NCBI GenBank assembly: GCA_017396145.1
Contig: JAFQMS010000047.1
Location: 1-64,000, forward strand
Direction of reading: 5' to 3'
Length of the DNA stretch: 64,000 nt
Source of the DNA: Lachnospiraceae bacterium
GTDB lineage: Bacteria; Bacillota; Clostridia; Lachnospirales; Lachnospiraceae
A program made the position numbers and the translations under genes. A model generated the notes under the pieces. The model was not told the origin of the DNA. It did no database searches and saw nothing but the letters and a program-made list of their open reading frames with translations. Below are positions 17,422-25,983 of the stretch, piece by piece. Position 1 is the stretch's first letter. Every line of letters starts with the position of its first letter.

Positions 17422-17493
17422 AGCGCGAGACGGGATTCGAACCCGCGACCCTCGCCTTGGCAAGGCGATACTCCACCACTGAGCCACTCGCGC
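17422..17493 (-). tRNA. tRNA-Gly (anticodon GCC)
   Basis: The minus-strand sequence folds as a full cloverleaf. The acceptor stem is GCGCGAG/CTCGCGC and the D arm contains GGCTCAGTGGTGGAGT-like bases. The anticodon arm is TCGCC-TTGCCAA-GGCGA with anticodon GCC, and the T arm is GCGGG-TTCGAAT-CCCGT. The discriminator base is U, as usual for bacterial tRNA-Gly. The 3' CCA is not encoded. It is the only RNA gene seen and has its own promoter and terminator. Confidence 0.96.
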
Positions 17494-17553
17494 GTGGTGA
17501 TTATTAAGTTGTCGTCATGAAGTTTTTCGTTCCTGCTCCGTGACACATTTGTT

Positions 17554-17582
17554 ATCATACTACATTGTTTAGAATATGTCAA
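17554..17582 (-). promoter_or_regulatory. Promoter of tRNA-Gly
   Basis: On the minus strand, TTGACA (complement of 17577-17582), a 17-bp spacer and TATGAT (complement of 17554-17559) form a near-ideal sigma-A promoter about 60 bp before the mature tRNA. Confidence 0.8.
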
Positions 17583-17659
17583 CACTTAATTTTAAAAAAA
17601 ATAATTTTTTTGTTACAAATTAGAGAAGGATTAAAAATTCATTTATTTGACAAAGTTCG

Positions 17660-17689
17660 TTGACATTACCTGCATTAAAGTAATAAAAT
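17660..17689 (+). promoter_or_regulatory. Promoter of the SPFH/zinc-ribbon gene
   Basis: TTGACA (17660-17665), an 18-bp spacer and TAAAAT (17684-17689). A second TTGACA lies 13 bp upstream at 17647-17652. Apart from the two divergent promoters, the 243-nt gap between tRNA and gene shows only AT-rich sequence. Confidence 0.5.
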
Positions 17690-17736
17690 AAACATAACGT
17701 GATTATGAATATTATGTAATATGAAAGGAGAACATT

Positions 17737-19143
17737 ATGGGATTAATTAGAGCATTAGCTGATGCTGCAAGTGGAACATTAGCGGATCAGTGGTTGGAGA
17801 TGTTCCATTGTGACGCCATAGATGTTAATACTTTAGTAGTAAGAGGACAGAAGGTTGACAGAAATGGTAACAACAAGGGACATGATAATATTATTTCCAA
17901 TGGTTCAAGAATTGTAGTTAACGAAGGTCAGTGTATGATTATCGTTGACAACGGTAAGGTTACAGAGATTTGTTCAGAAGCAGGTGAATATAAGTATGAT
18001 GCTTCAACTGAACCAAGTATTTTCTGTGGCAATCTTTGGACAGGAATCAAAGAATCATTTAAGACATTTGGTAAGCGTTTTACCATGGGTGGAGAACTTG
18101 GTAAGGAGCAGAGAGTGTACTATTTCAACACTAAGGAAATCTTGGATAGAAAGTTTGGTACAGCTACTCCATTCCAGTATCAGATGACTGATATTGCGAC
18201 TAACAAGAGCTTTACAGTAAAGATCAGATGTAGAGGACGTTTCTCATACCAGATTGTTGACCCAATAGTATTCTACACTAAGATATGTGGTAATGTTACA
18301 GAAAGCTATGAAGCAGAACAGATTGACCAGATGTTAAAGGCTGAGCTTTTAGGATACTTACAGCCAGCAGTTGCTTCTATGTCAGTTAAGAAGTATGACC
18401 TTATGCAACTTACAGCATCAGGTCCTGAAGTTAAGGAGAAGTTAAATGAACTCCTTACTGATGAGTGGCTTAACAAGAGAGGTCTTCAGGTATCTTCATT
18501 TACATTTGAATCAATTGATATGGATGCTGCATCTTTAGAGAGATTCAACAAGATGCAGGATTACGCTGCAATGTCTGACCCTAATATTTCATTAGGTATG
18601 ATGGCACAGGCACAGGCAGAGGCTATGAAGAGTGCCGCATCTAATACAGGTGGTGCAATGATGGGCTTTGCAGGTCTTAATATGGCATCTCAGGCAGGTG
18701 GCAATATGATGGCAGGCTTTGCACAGGCACAGCAGGCTAATATGATGATGAACCAGCAGATGCAGCAGCAACAGATGATGCAACAGCAGCAACAACAGCA
18801 GATGCAGCCACAGGCGCAGGCAGTAGCTCCGGCACCAGCAGCTCCAGCTCAAGATGAGTGGACTTGCAGTTGTGGTACTAAGAACACAGGAAAGTTCTGT
18901 TTAGAGTGTGGTTTAGCTAAACCGGCACCAGCAGCTCCTGCAGCAGATCCTTACGGCTGGACTTGTACATGTGGCGCATTTAACAAGGGCAAATTCTGTC
19001 CTGAGTGTGGTTCACCAAAGCCAGCAGATGCTAAGGTGTACAAATGCGATAAGTGTGGTTGGGAACCGGAAGATAAAGAAAATCCTCCTAAGTTCTGCCC
19101 ACAGTGTGGAGACAGATTTGATGATAATGACATCGTTAAATAG
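17737..19143 (+). CDS. SPFH-domain protein with C-terminal zinc ribbons (YdjI-like)
   Basis: This 468-residue protein has no signal peptide. The N-terminal half (about 25-280) is an SPFH/virion-core-type domain, including an entry like VVNEGQCMIIVDNGKV and a coiled end. A Gly/Ala/Met-rich stretch follows, then a Gln/Met-rich linker (about 338-365). Three zinc-ribbon-like modules come next: WTCSCGTKNTGKFCLECG, WTCTCGAFNKGKFCPECG, and a rubredoxin-like CDKCGW...CPQCG. The layout resembles Bacillus YdjI, which is linked to membrane stress and phage-shock-type responses; that role is inference here. AAAGGAG precedes the ATG by about 7 bases. It is monocistronic, with a promoter before it and a strong terminator after it. 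Confidence 0.82.
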   Translation: MGLIRALADAASGTLADQWLEMFHCDAIDVNTLVVRGQKVDRNGNNKGHDNIISNGSRIVVNEGQCMIIVDNGKVTEICSEAGEYKYDASTEPSIFCGNLWTGIKESFKTFGKRFTMGGELGKEQRVYYFNTKEILDRKFGTATPFQYQMTDIATNKSFTVKIRCRGRFSYQIVDPIVFYTKICGNVTESYEAEQIDQMLKAELLGYLQPAVASMSVKKYDLMQLTASGPEVKEKLNELLTDEWLNKRGLQVSSFTFESIDMDAASLERFNKMQDYAAMSDPNISLGMMAQAQAEAMKSAASNTGGAMMGFAGLNMASQAGGNMMAGFAQAQQANMMMNQQMQQQQMMQQQQQQQMQPQAQAVAPAPAAPAQDEWTCSCGTKNTGKFCLECGLAKPAPAAPAADPYGWTCTCGAFNKGKFCPECGSPKPADAKVYKCDKCGWEPEDKENPPKFCPQCGDRFDDNDIVK

Positions 19144-19190
19144 TATTTAACATGAATATGAAATTCTCATAAACACTTTACCTTATAAAG

Positions 19191-19249
19191 ATAGTCCCAA
19201 AGACCATGTCAACTAATGACAGTATATGGTTTTTGGGACTATTGTTTTT
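19191..19249 (+). terminator. Rho-independent terminator
   Basis: ATAGTCCCAAAGACCAT pairs with ATGGTTTTTGGGACTAT (19191-19242, small internal mismatches), followed by TGTTTTT. It ends the SPFH gene. Confidence 0.85.
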
Positions 19250-19250
19250 C

Positions 19251-19279
19251 TTGCAAAATGGAGTGTGAGAGTATATAAT
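19251..19279 (+). promoter_or_regulatory. Promoter of serS
   Basis: TTGCAA (19251-19256), a 17-bp spacer and TATAAT (19274-19279) come directly after the terminator. The roughly 70-nt leader shows no T-box features, although serS in related species is often T-box controlled. Confidence 0.5.
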
Positions 19280-19353
19280 ATTAAGATGACTTGTTATAAT
19301 ATAATACTTATGACTAGAGTTTGAAAGATTAAGCAATTAGGAGGACAAAAAAA

Positions 19354-20634
19354 GTGCTTGATATAAAATTTGTGAGAGAGAACAGTGAATTAGTAAAACA
19401 AAACATTAAGAATAAATTTCAGGAGCACAAGTTACCATTAGTTGACGAGGTAATTGAACTCGATAAGGAAAGCAGAGCAGTTAAGCAAGAAGCAGATGAT
19501 TTGAGAGCTAAGAGAAATCAGATTAGTAAGCAGATTGGCGCATTGATGGCTCAGGGTAGGAAAGAAGAGGCAGAAGCTACTAAGGCGCAGGTTGCTGAGT
19601 TTTCACAGCATTTAGCTGAACTTGAAGTAAGAGAAAATGAACTTTTAGAAGAAGTTAAGAAAAGAATGATGGCTATTCCTAATATAATTGATGAGTCTGT
19701 TCCTATTGGTAAAGATGATTCAGAGAATGTGGAAAGAGAAAGATATGGAGAGCCATATGTTCCTGAATATGAGATACCATATCATTCAGAGATTATGGAA
19801 AAACTTAGCGGATTAGACCTTGACAGTGCAAGAAAGGTTGCAGGCAACGGTTTCTATTACCTTATGGGTGATATTGCAAGACTTCACTCAGCTGTTATTT
19901 CTTATGCAAGAGATTTTATGATTGACAGAGGATTTACCTATTGTGTACCTCCATTTATGATTAGAAGTAATGTTGTTACAGGTGTTATGAGCTTTGAAGA
20001 AATGGATGCGATGATGTATAAGATAGAAGGTGAAGATTTATACCTTATCGGTACAAGTGAGCATTCAATGATTGGTAAGTTTATTGATACTATTATCAAG
20101 GAAGACCAGCTTCCAATTACTTTAACAAGCTATTCACCTTGCTTTAGAAAAGAGAAGGGTGCACATGGTATTGAAGAGAGAGGTGTATACAGAATTCATC
20201 AGTTTGAAAAACAGGAGATGATAGTTGTATGTAAGCCTGAAGATAGTATGATGTGGTTTGATAAGATGTGGCAAAATACAGTTGATTTATTCCGCTCATT
20301 AGATATTCCGGTAAGAACACTTGAGTGTTGCTCAGGAGACCTTGCAGACTTAAAGGTTAAGTCTGTTGACGTAGAAGCGTGGTCACCAAGACAGAAGAAG
20401 TATTTTGAGGTGGGAAGCTGTTCTAACCTTTCAGATGCTCAGGCAAGAAGACTTAAGATTCGTGTTAACGGAGAAGATGGTAAGTATTTTGCACATACTC
20501 TTAATAATACAGTTGTTGCACCACCTAGAATGCTTATCGCATTTCTTGAAAATAATCTTAATGAAGACGGAAGTGTTAGAATTCCGGAAGTGCTAAGACC
20601 ATATATGGGTGGGAAAGAAGTAATCACACCATAA
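19354..20634 (+). CDS. serS: Seryl-tRNA synthetase
   Basis: This 426-residue class II synthetase charges tRNA-Ser. The N-terminal long antiparallel coiled coil (about 28-105) that grips the tRNA variable arm is clear. The catalytic core follows with GTSEHSMIGKF (serine-site TxE-type motif), motif 2 (CFRKEKGAHGIEERGVYR, then HQFEKQEM) and motif 3 (NNTVVAPPRMLIAFLENN). The length is normal. The start is GTG, with AGGAGG about 9 bases upstream. It is followed 24 bp later by the sulfhydrylase gene, so the two may share a transcript. Confidence 0.97.
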   Translation: MLDIKFVRENSELVKQNIKNKFQEHKLPLVDEVIELDKESRAVKQEADDLRAKRNQISKQIGALMAQGRKEEAEATKAQVAEFSQHLAELEVRENELLEEVKKRMMAIPNIIDESVPIGKDDSENVERERYGEPYVPEYEIPYHSEIMEKLSGLDLDSARKVAGNGFYYLMGDIARLHSAVISYARDFMIDRGFTYCVPPFMIRSNVVTGVMSFEEMDAMMYKIEGEDLYLIGTSEHSMIGKFIDTIIKEDQLPITLTSYSPCFRKEKGAHGIEERGVYRIHQFEKQEMIVVCKPEDSMMWFDKMWQNTVDLFRSLDIPVRTLECCSGDLADLKVKSVDVEAWSPRQKKYFEVGSCSNLSDAQARRLKIRVNGEDGKYFAHTLNNTVVAPPRMLIAFLENNLNEDGSVRIPEVLRPYMGGKEVITP

Positions 20635-20658
20635 TATTTATAGATTGGAGAAAGTAAA

Positions 20659-21927
20659 ATGAGAGACGAAACAAAGTGTCTACATTCAGGATACACACCT
20701 AAAAATGGTGAACCAAGAGTAATGCCTATAGTGCAAAGTACAACTTATGTATTTGATTCTACAGAAAGAATCGGTGAATTATTTGATATGCCTACGGCAC
20801 ATATGTATTCAAGATTTTCAAACCCTACTGTTGAAGTGGTTGAAAAGAAAATTGCTGACCTTGAGGGTGGTGTTGGTGCTATGTGTACATCAGCAGGTCA
20901 AGCAGCATCAATGATTTCTATAATGAATCTTTGTAAGAGCGGAGACAGTTTTGTAAGTACTTCAACAATTTATGGGGGAACTGTTAACCTTTTTGCAGTG
21001 ACTTTGAAGAAATTTGGAGTTGAATGTATCTTTGTGGATGCAGATGCAAGCGAAGAGGAACTTATGGCGGCTATAAAGCCTAATACTAAAGCAGTATTTG
21101 GTGAGACCTTAGCTAATCCTGCATTGGCAGTACTTGACATTGAGAAACTTGCGAAAGTTGCACATGCTAATAATATACCTTTAATTATTGATAACACATT
21201 TGCAACACCAATTCTTTGTAAACCATTTGATTTTGGTGCAGATATTGTAGTTCATTCCACTTCAAAGTATATGGATGGACATGCATTGCAGATTGGTGGT
21301 GTAATTGTTGATTCAGGTAAATTTGACTGGACTAATGGTAAGTTTCCTGAATTTACAGAGCCAGATGAGTCTTACCATGGTGTAGTCTATACCAGAGATT
21401 TTGGCGCTGCTGCTTACATTGTTAAAGCAAGAATGCAACTTATGAGAGACTTAGGATGTTATCCTGCGGCAAACTCAGCATTTTTATTAAATCTTGGTCT
21501 TGAAACTTTACCAATAAGAATGAAACAGTATTGTGAGAACGGATTAAAGGTTGCTAAGTACTTTAAGGAAAATGATAAGATTGAGTCAGTAAGTTATGCA
21601 GCACTAGAAGGTGATAAGTATTATGAATTGGCTAAGAAATATCTTCCGGATGGTGTATGTGGCGTAGTTACTATCGTAATGAAGGGTGGAAAGAAAGCAG
21701 CACTTCAGTTTATGAATGGGCTTAAACTTGCTTCTAACGAGGTACATGTTGCAGATATTAGAACCTGTGTATTGCATCCGGCAAGCGCTACTCACAGACA
21801 GTTGACTGATGAACAGTTAGTTGCAGCAGGAATTAATCCTGGTTTGATAAGATTTTCTGTAGGCTTAGAGAATGTGGAAGATATTCTTGAGGATATCAAG
21901 CAAAGTCTTGATAAAGTAGAAATATAA
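20659..21927 (+). CDS. metY: O-acetylhomoserine sulfhydrylase-like PLP enzyme
   Basis: This 422-residue enzyme belongs to the Cys/Met metabolism PLP family. YSRFSNPTVEVVEKKIADLE, the cofactor-stacking region around STIYGGT, and DNTFATPILCKPFDFGADIVVHS lead to the Schiff-base lysine K203 in STSKYMDGH. The C-terminal substrate region has LHPASATHRQ and GLIRFSVGLENVEDI. By family it makes homocysteine from O-acetylhomoserine and sulfide. Some relatives act as cystathionine or methionine gamma-lyase, and close motifs do not separate these with certainty. TTGGAG precedes the ATG. No S-box or T-box leader is present, and no other methionine gene is adjacent. Confidence 0.88.
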   Translation: MRDETKCLHSGYTPKNGEPRVMPIVQSTTYVFDSTERIGELFDMPTAHMYSRFSNPTVEVVEKKIADLEGGVGAMCTSAGQAASMISIMNLCKSGDSFVSTSTIYGGTVNLFAVTLKKFGVECIFVDADASEEELMAAIKPNTKAVFGETLANPALAVLDIEKLAKVAHANNIPLIIDNTFATPILCKPFDFGADIVVHSTSKYMDGHALQIGGVIVDSGKFDWTNGKFPEFTEPDESYHGVVYTRDFGAAAYIVKARMQLMRDLGCYPAANSAFLLNLGLETLPIRMKQYCENGLKVAKYFKENDKIESVSYAALEGDKYYELAKKYLPDGVCGVVTIVMKGGKKAALQFMNGLKLASNEVHVADIRTCVLHPASATHRQLTDEQLVAAGINPGLIRFSVGLENVEDILEDIKQSLDKVEI

Positions 21928-21947
21928 ATAATTAGATTCTTACATTG

Positions 21948-21966
21948 GATATGATATAATCATATC
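21948..21966 (+). promoter_or_regulatory. Palindrome covering a -10 box before the sugar transferase
   Basis: GATATGATATAATCATATC is an inverted repeat with 8-bp arms and a 3-bp centre. It contains TATAAT at 21955-21960 and ends 16 bases before the ATG. The -35 partner is weak (TTAGAT at 21932). The arrangement looks like an operator over a promoter, but AT-rich palindromes also occur by chance. Confidence 0.35.
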
Positions 21967-21982
21967 GTGTGAAAGGTTTGCT

Positions 21983-23353
21983 ATGAAAAGAAAACAAAGA
22001 AGATTAACCATGTATGCCGCAAGTCTTGGCATAACCATAATAATGGCATTAATATTTGCTTTTGCCTGGTACAGTTATTACAATCATGAGATTATTGAAC
22101 CATTTTATAGAAAAGGTAACTGGCTTGTAATATTTATATATGTTGTTCTTATATATGTATTTTTTAAGATATATGGCGGTTTTAAATATGGTTATCTTAC
22201 CACAAGTAATATAATATATTCACAGTCCATTTCCATATGTATAGTAAATGTTATTACTTATTTGCAAATGGCGCTTATAGGAAGAGCCTTTTTACATCCG
22301 GGAGTTTTGATTATTATGACGGTTCTTCAGATTATTGTGTTGATGGGTTACGCCATAGTAATTAACAAAATATACTATGCTATTTATCCGCCAAGAAAGA
22401 TGATAATTGTGTATGGAAGTTCCCTTAAGGATTCTCTTATTGGCAAAATAAGTATGCGTAAAGAAAAGTATAAAGTATGCGCGTCGATTTCGAGTTACGA
22501 AGATATGGATGTAATATTTGACAGAATAAGTAATTATGAAGCTGTAATATTATGTGATGTTAAATCTGAAACAAGAAATAAGATACTAAAGTATTGTTTT
22601 GACCAGTCAATTAGAGTATATATTACCCCTAAACTTTCAGATATTATTATGCGTGGTGCAGATGAGATTACACTTTTTGATACTCCTCTTTTGTTGTGTA
22701 GGAATAGAGGACTTAATTTTGAACAGCGCTTGTTAAAAAGATTGGTTGATGTTGTTGTATCGTTGATTGCTATTATTGTGTTTTCACCATTTATGATTAT
22801 AGCAGCTATTAGTATAAAACTATATGACAAAGGACCGGTATTATATAAGCAAAAAAGGTCTACAATTGGTGGAAGAATATTTGAAATATATAAGTTTAGA
22901 AGTATGGTTGTTGACGCTGAAAAAGATGGTAAAGCAGTGTTAGCAAGTAAGGATGACGATAGAATAACACCAATTGGAAAGATTATCAGAAGATACAGAA
23001 TTGATGAGTTGCCACAGTTATTTAATATATTTGTTGGTGATATGTCTTTGGTAGGTCCTAGACCGGAAAGACCAGAGATTGGTGAGGAATATGCCAAGGT
23101 TATGCCTGAGTTTAGGTATAGGCTTAAGGTTAAAGCAGGTCTTACAGGTTATGCTCAGGTTATTGGAAAATACGATACTACAGCATATGATAAACTTAAA
23201 ATGGATTTGATGTACATTGAAAGTTATTCTTTCTTTTTAGATATTAAACTTATTCTTATGACGGTTAAGACAATGTTCCAAAAGGAAAGTTCTCAAGGTG
23301 TTGAAAAGAAAGAAGAAAGTAGTGAGTTGAAAAGACAGGAAGAGGATGAGTAG
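21983..23353 (+). CDS. Polyprenyl glycosylphosphotransferase (initiating sugar-phosphate transferase)
   Basis: This 456-residue membrane protein has four N-terminal helices (between about 10 and 128), a degenerate nucleotide-binding-like cytoplasmic region (about 135-245), a re-entrant or membrane helix (about 256-280) and the C-terminal transferase domain. Domain motifs are GPVLYKQKRSTIGGRIFEIYKFRSM-like sequence, RRYRIDELPQLFNIF, DMSLVGPRPERPE and KAGLTGYAQVIGKYDT. The family loads a sugar-1-phosphate onto undecaprenyl phosphate to start exopolysaccharide or glycan synthesis. No other polysaccharide genes are near, so it stands alone. AAAGG before the ATG supports the start. The tail is rich in Glu and Lys. 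Confidence 0.9.
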   Translation: MKRKQRRLTMYAASLGITIIMALIFAFAWYSYYNHEIIEPFYRKGNWLVIFIYVVLIYVFFKIYGGFKYGYLTTSNIIYSQSISICIVNVITYLQMALIGRAFLHPGVLIIMTVLQIIVLMGYAIVINKIYYAIYPPRKMIIVYGSSLKDSLIGKISMRKEKYKVCASISSYEDMDVIFDRISNYEAVILCDVKSETRNKILKYCFDQSIRVYITPKLSDIIMRGADEITLFDTPLLLCRNRGLNFEQRLLKRLVDVVVSLIAIIVFSPFMIIAAISIKLYDKGPVLYKQKRSTIGGRIFEIYKFRSMVVDAEKDGKAVLASKDDDRITPIGKIIRRYRIDELPQLFNIFVGDMSLVGPRPERPEIGEEYAKVMPEFRYRLKVKAGLTGYAQVIGKYDTTAYDKLKMDLMYIESYSFFLDIKLILMTVKTMFQKESSQGVEKKEESSELKRQEEDE

Positions 23354-23434
23354 TTAATATACATCTTCAAGAGTTTTGGAATAAAATTAAATAAAAGGCA
23401 TAATATGTTTCAAGAAGATATTTTGAGGTTTGGC

Positions 23435-23704
23435 TTGAGAATATTTGAGTTGAGACAGAAAGAAGTGATTAACTGTGCGGACTGTCAGATATTAGGTTCA
23501 GTGTGTGATGTGGACATTGATATCAGGACGGGCCGCATTTGTAGTATTATAGTGCCGGGTCCATGTAAGGTCTGTGGATTGTTTGGAAGAGATCAGGAAT
23601 ATATAATAGATTATTGCTGTATTAAACAGATAGGTACAGATGTTATTTTGGTAGATGTTGATGTTGAAAAAGTTCTTCATAAATGTGATTTTAGCAGATG
23701 TTGA
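23435..23704 (+). CDS. PRC-barrel protein of the YlmC/YmxH family
   Basis: From the TTG at 23435 the protein is 89 residues and begins MRIFELRQKEVINCADC, the usual opening of this family (MRxSELRxKEVIN). GAGG at 23425-23428 fits that start; an ATG at 23405 would add ten residues. The core GSVCDVDIDIRTGRICSIIVPG is a PRC-barrel strand pattern. It carries eight cysteines, in pairs or clusters such as CADC, CKVC and CC, more than I would expect for the family, so metal binding is possible. Family members occur in spore formers and are often sporulation-associated; the molecular role is not established. It sits directly upstream of nrdR. Confidence 0.75.
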   Translation: MRIFELRQKEVINCADCQILGSVCDVDIDIRTGRICSIIVPGPCKVCGLFGRDQEYIIDYCCIKQIGTDVILVDVDVEKVLHKCDFSRC

Positions 23705-23721
23705 TTTTATTCATATGACAA

Positions 23722-23737
23722 ATACAAGAAATTGTGG
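23722..23737 (+). promoter_or_regulatory. NrdR-box-like site upstream of nrdR
   Basis: ATACAAGAAATTGTGG matches 12 of 16 positions of the NrdR-box consensus as I recall it (ACACWATATATWGTGT). It shares 13 identical bases with a site upstream of the flagellar promoter. It lies 20 bp before a weak promoter (TTGTTT 23757-23762, TAAAAT 23779-23784). No clear second box lies 31-32 bp away. Confidence 0.35.
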
Positions 23738-23813
23738 AATAAATAAAAAAAATGGGTTGTTTTTTTTCCTATAATGTTTAAAATATAGTATATAGACTGG
23801 AGGATGAGATTGT

Positions 23814-24263
23814 ATGAAATGCCCATATTGTAATGTTGAAAATACTAGAGTTATAGATTCAAGACCTGCTGATGATGGAGGGACTATTAGAAGAAGAAGA
23901 CAGTGCGATGCCTGTATGAAGCGTTTTACTACTTATGAAAAGGTAGAAGCTATACCTATGGTGGTAATTAAGAAGGATATGAATAGAGAGCCTTATGATC
24001 GTTCAAAGATAGAATCGGGTGTTTTTAGATCTTGTCATAAAAGACCAATATCTGTTGATCAGATTAATTCCTTTGTAGATGAAGTAGAGAATGCTATATT
24101 TGCAATGGATAAAAAGGAGATTGACAGTTCTATTATAGGTGAAATAATAATGGACAAACTTAAAGAACTTGATCCTGTTGCATATGTAAGGTTTGCATCG
24201 GTTTATAGAGAATTTAAGGATGTTAATACTTTCATGGAAGAGATAAAGAAGATACTAGAATAA
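23814..24263 (+). CDS. nrdR: Transcriptional repressor NrdR
   Basis: This 149-residue protein begins with a zinc ribbon, CPYCNVENTRVIDSRPADDG...RRRQCDACMKRFTTYE (cysteines at about 3, 6, 31, 34), followed by the ATP-cone domain (about 49-140; VIKKDMNREPYDRSKIESGV). NrdR senses ATP/dATP through the cone and represses ribonucleotide reductase genes by binding paired 16-bp boxes. Length and motifs are canonical. GGAGG precedes the ATG. A box-like site lies upstream, consistent with self-regulation, but no reductase gene is in the window. A terminator follows. Confidence 0.97.
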   Translation: MKCPYCNVENTRVIDSRPADDGGTIRRRRQCDACMKRFTTYEKVEAIPMVVIKKDMNREPYDRSKIESGVFRSCHKRPISVDQINSFVDEVENAIFAMDKKEIDSSIIGEIIMDKLKELDPVAYVRFASVYREFKDVNTFMEEIKKILE

Positions 24264-24331
24264 GAGTAGTTTTATTACATAGTGGATATTAGATAGCAAA
24301 TTAGATATCTAAGAGTGTGCTATTATAAAGT

Positions 24332-24367
24332 AACACAAGTTAAGATTTTTCTTGACTTGTGTTTTTT
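24332..24367 (+). terminator. Terminator after nrdR
   Basis: ACACAAGTTAAG pairs with CTTGACTTGTGT (one G-U) around a T-rich loop and is followed by T6 at 24362-24367. Confidence 0.8.
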
Positions 24368-24380
24368 AATATGTTAAATT
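24352..24380 (+). promoter_or_regulatory. Putative promoter of the comM-dprA-topA group
   Basis: TTGACT (24352-24357), a 17-bp spacer and TAAATT (24375-24380). The -35 element is part of the 3' arm of the nrdR terminator, so the two signals share bases. Confidence 0.4.
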
Positions 24381-24448
24381 AATTATCAAGACAATAAAAA
24401 TTAGTGAGCGACAAATAATCAGTGTGATATGTGAGGAAAGGATTTGCT

Positions 24449-25960
24449 TTGTTTTGTAAATGTTTTTCTGCATTTGTTGATGGAATTACCAGTATAAGCG
24501 TAACTGTAGAGGCTGACATTGGTAATGGTATGCCCGGATTTGAGATGGTTGGATTGCTATCTTGCGAAGTAAAAGAGGCTGAAGAAAGAGTGAGAATAGC
24601 CCTTAAGAATTCGGGTATTAAGTTTCCGCCGAAACATATTACTATCAATATTTCTCCTGCTAGTATCAGAAAGGTTGGTACGGCATTCGATTTGCCCATT
24701 GCAGTTGTACTTCTTGGGGCTTTTAATCTTATTCCAATTAATAATTTAGAGAATACACTTATAGTAGGTGAGTTGAGCCTTGATGGCACTGTTAAAGCGA
24801 TTAAGGGTATATTACCTATTACAATTAATAGTGCAGTGAATGGGGTTAGTAGGTGTATAATTCCTGCAGATAATACTAGGGAAGTTTCTGTGGTAGAGGG
24901 AGTTGATATATATGGGGTGGACAGTATCAATACTTTAATAGAGTTTCTCACAGGAAGAATTAGTGTATCTCCATGCTATGGTATGAATAGAGATATGGAT
25001 ATGCAACATACAATAGAAGAAGATAGTTTTGCTCAGATTGCAGGGCAAGAAGAAGCCATAAGAGCTGTTGGTGTTGGTGTATGTGGAATGCATAATATTA
25101 TGATGACTGGACCTCCCGGATGTGGGAAAACCATGATTGCAAAGGCTATACCTTCTATAATGCCTAATATGACAATGAAGGAAAGCCTTGATGTATCAAG
25201 AATATATAGTGTGGCAGGGCTTTTGAATACGGATAATTATCATATTACAAAAAGGCCATTTAGGGCACCGCATCATAGCATTACTACAGTAGGAATGACT
25301 GGTGGTGGTGCTAATCCTAAACCGGGGGAGATAAGTTTGGCTAGTAAAGGCGTTTTGTTTTTGGATGAATTGCCAGAGTTTTCTGTAAAGGTGATTGAAA
25401 CTTTAAGACAACCTTTAGAAGAAGGAATTATTCAGATATCCAGATTGAATGGAACTTATCGTTTTCCAGCAGATTTTATGCTTATAGCAGCTAGGAATCC
25501 TTGCAAATGTGGTTATTACCCTGATAGAAATAGGTGTAATTGTTCTGAAAATGAAGTGAGAAGATACATGAGAAGAGTAAGCAGACCTATACTAGATAGA
25601 ATTGATATATATACATGGGTTTCTCAAATGGATTTCCAAGATATAAAGAATAACAGACATATATATTCTAGCCTTGAACTTAAGGAAAGAATTGAAAATG
25701 CAAGACAAAGACAATTAGAGAGGTTTAAAGGGACAGATATATCATATAATAGTAATATTCCGTCTGCGTGTATATATGATTATTGTAAGATTGATAAAAA
25801 GGGAGAAGATTTGCTAGAGAAGGCTTTTAAGAAGTATAAATTGACGATGAGGGGCTATTACAAAATACTTAGAGTGGCAAGAAGTATTGCTGATTTTGAA
25901 GATTGTAACAAAGTAGAACTTTCTCATATTGCGGAGGCTATTTCATACAGAATGGATTGA
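24449..25960 (+). CDS. comM: ComM/YifB-family AAA+ ATPase (Mg-chelatase-like)
   Basis: From the TTG at 24449 the protein is 503 residues. The start MFCKCFSAFVDGITSISVTVEADIG-like fits the family opening, and AGGAAAGG at 24434-24441 is well spaced; the GTG at 24431 has no ribosome site. Domains are an N-terminal Lon-type S5 fold (GMPGFEMVGL, then PASIRKVGTAFDLPIAV), an AAA+ core with Walker A GPPGCGKT (about 221-228), Walker B LFLDELPEFS, and a C-terminal lid. A zinc-binding cysteine cluster (NPCKCGYYPDRNRCNC) is present. ComM is a helicase that helps branch migration during natural transformation in Proteobacteria; the role in Clostridia is less certain. Linked dprA supports DNA uptake or recombination. 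Confidence 0.92.
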   Translation: MFCKCFSAFVDGITSISVTVEADIGNGMPGFEMVGLLSCEVKEAEERVRIALKNSGIKFPPKHITINISPASIRKVGTAFDLPIAVVLLGAFNLIPINNLENTLIVGELSLDGTVKAIKGILPITINSAVNGVSRCIIPADNTREVSVVEGVDIYGVDSINTLIEFLTGRISVSPCYGMNRDMDMQHTIEEDSFAQIAGQEEAIRAVGVGVCGMHNIMMTGPPGCGKTMIAKAIPSIMPNMTMKESLDVSRIYSVAGLLNTDNYHITKRPFRAPHHSITTVGMTGGGANPKPGEISLASKGVLFLDELPEFSVKVIETLRQPLEEGIIQISRLNGTYRFPADFMLIAARNPCKCGYYPDRNRCNCSENEVRRYMRRVSRPILDRIDIYTWVSQMDFQDIKNNRHIYSSLELKERIENARQRQLERFKGTDISYNSNIPSACIYDYCKIDKKGEDLLEKAFKKYKLTMRGYYKILRVARSIADFEDCNKVELSHIAEAISYRMD

Positions 25961-25983
25961 TAAGGTACGAAAGGGTGTTGAAA

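Noticed and set aside
17222..17422. Plus-strand Lys/Glu repeat frame through the 12-bp array, and minus-strand Phe/Leu-rich frames
   Set aside because: Low-complexity translation of a microsatellite; the frames run into the tRNA or its terminator and lack start signals.
22534..23097. 187-codon minus-strand frame opposite the sugar transferase
   Set aside because: Antisense shadow of conserved transferase motifs; no ribosome site or family features.
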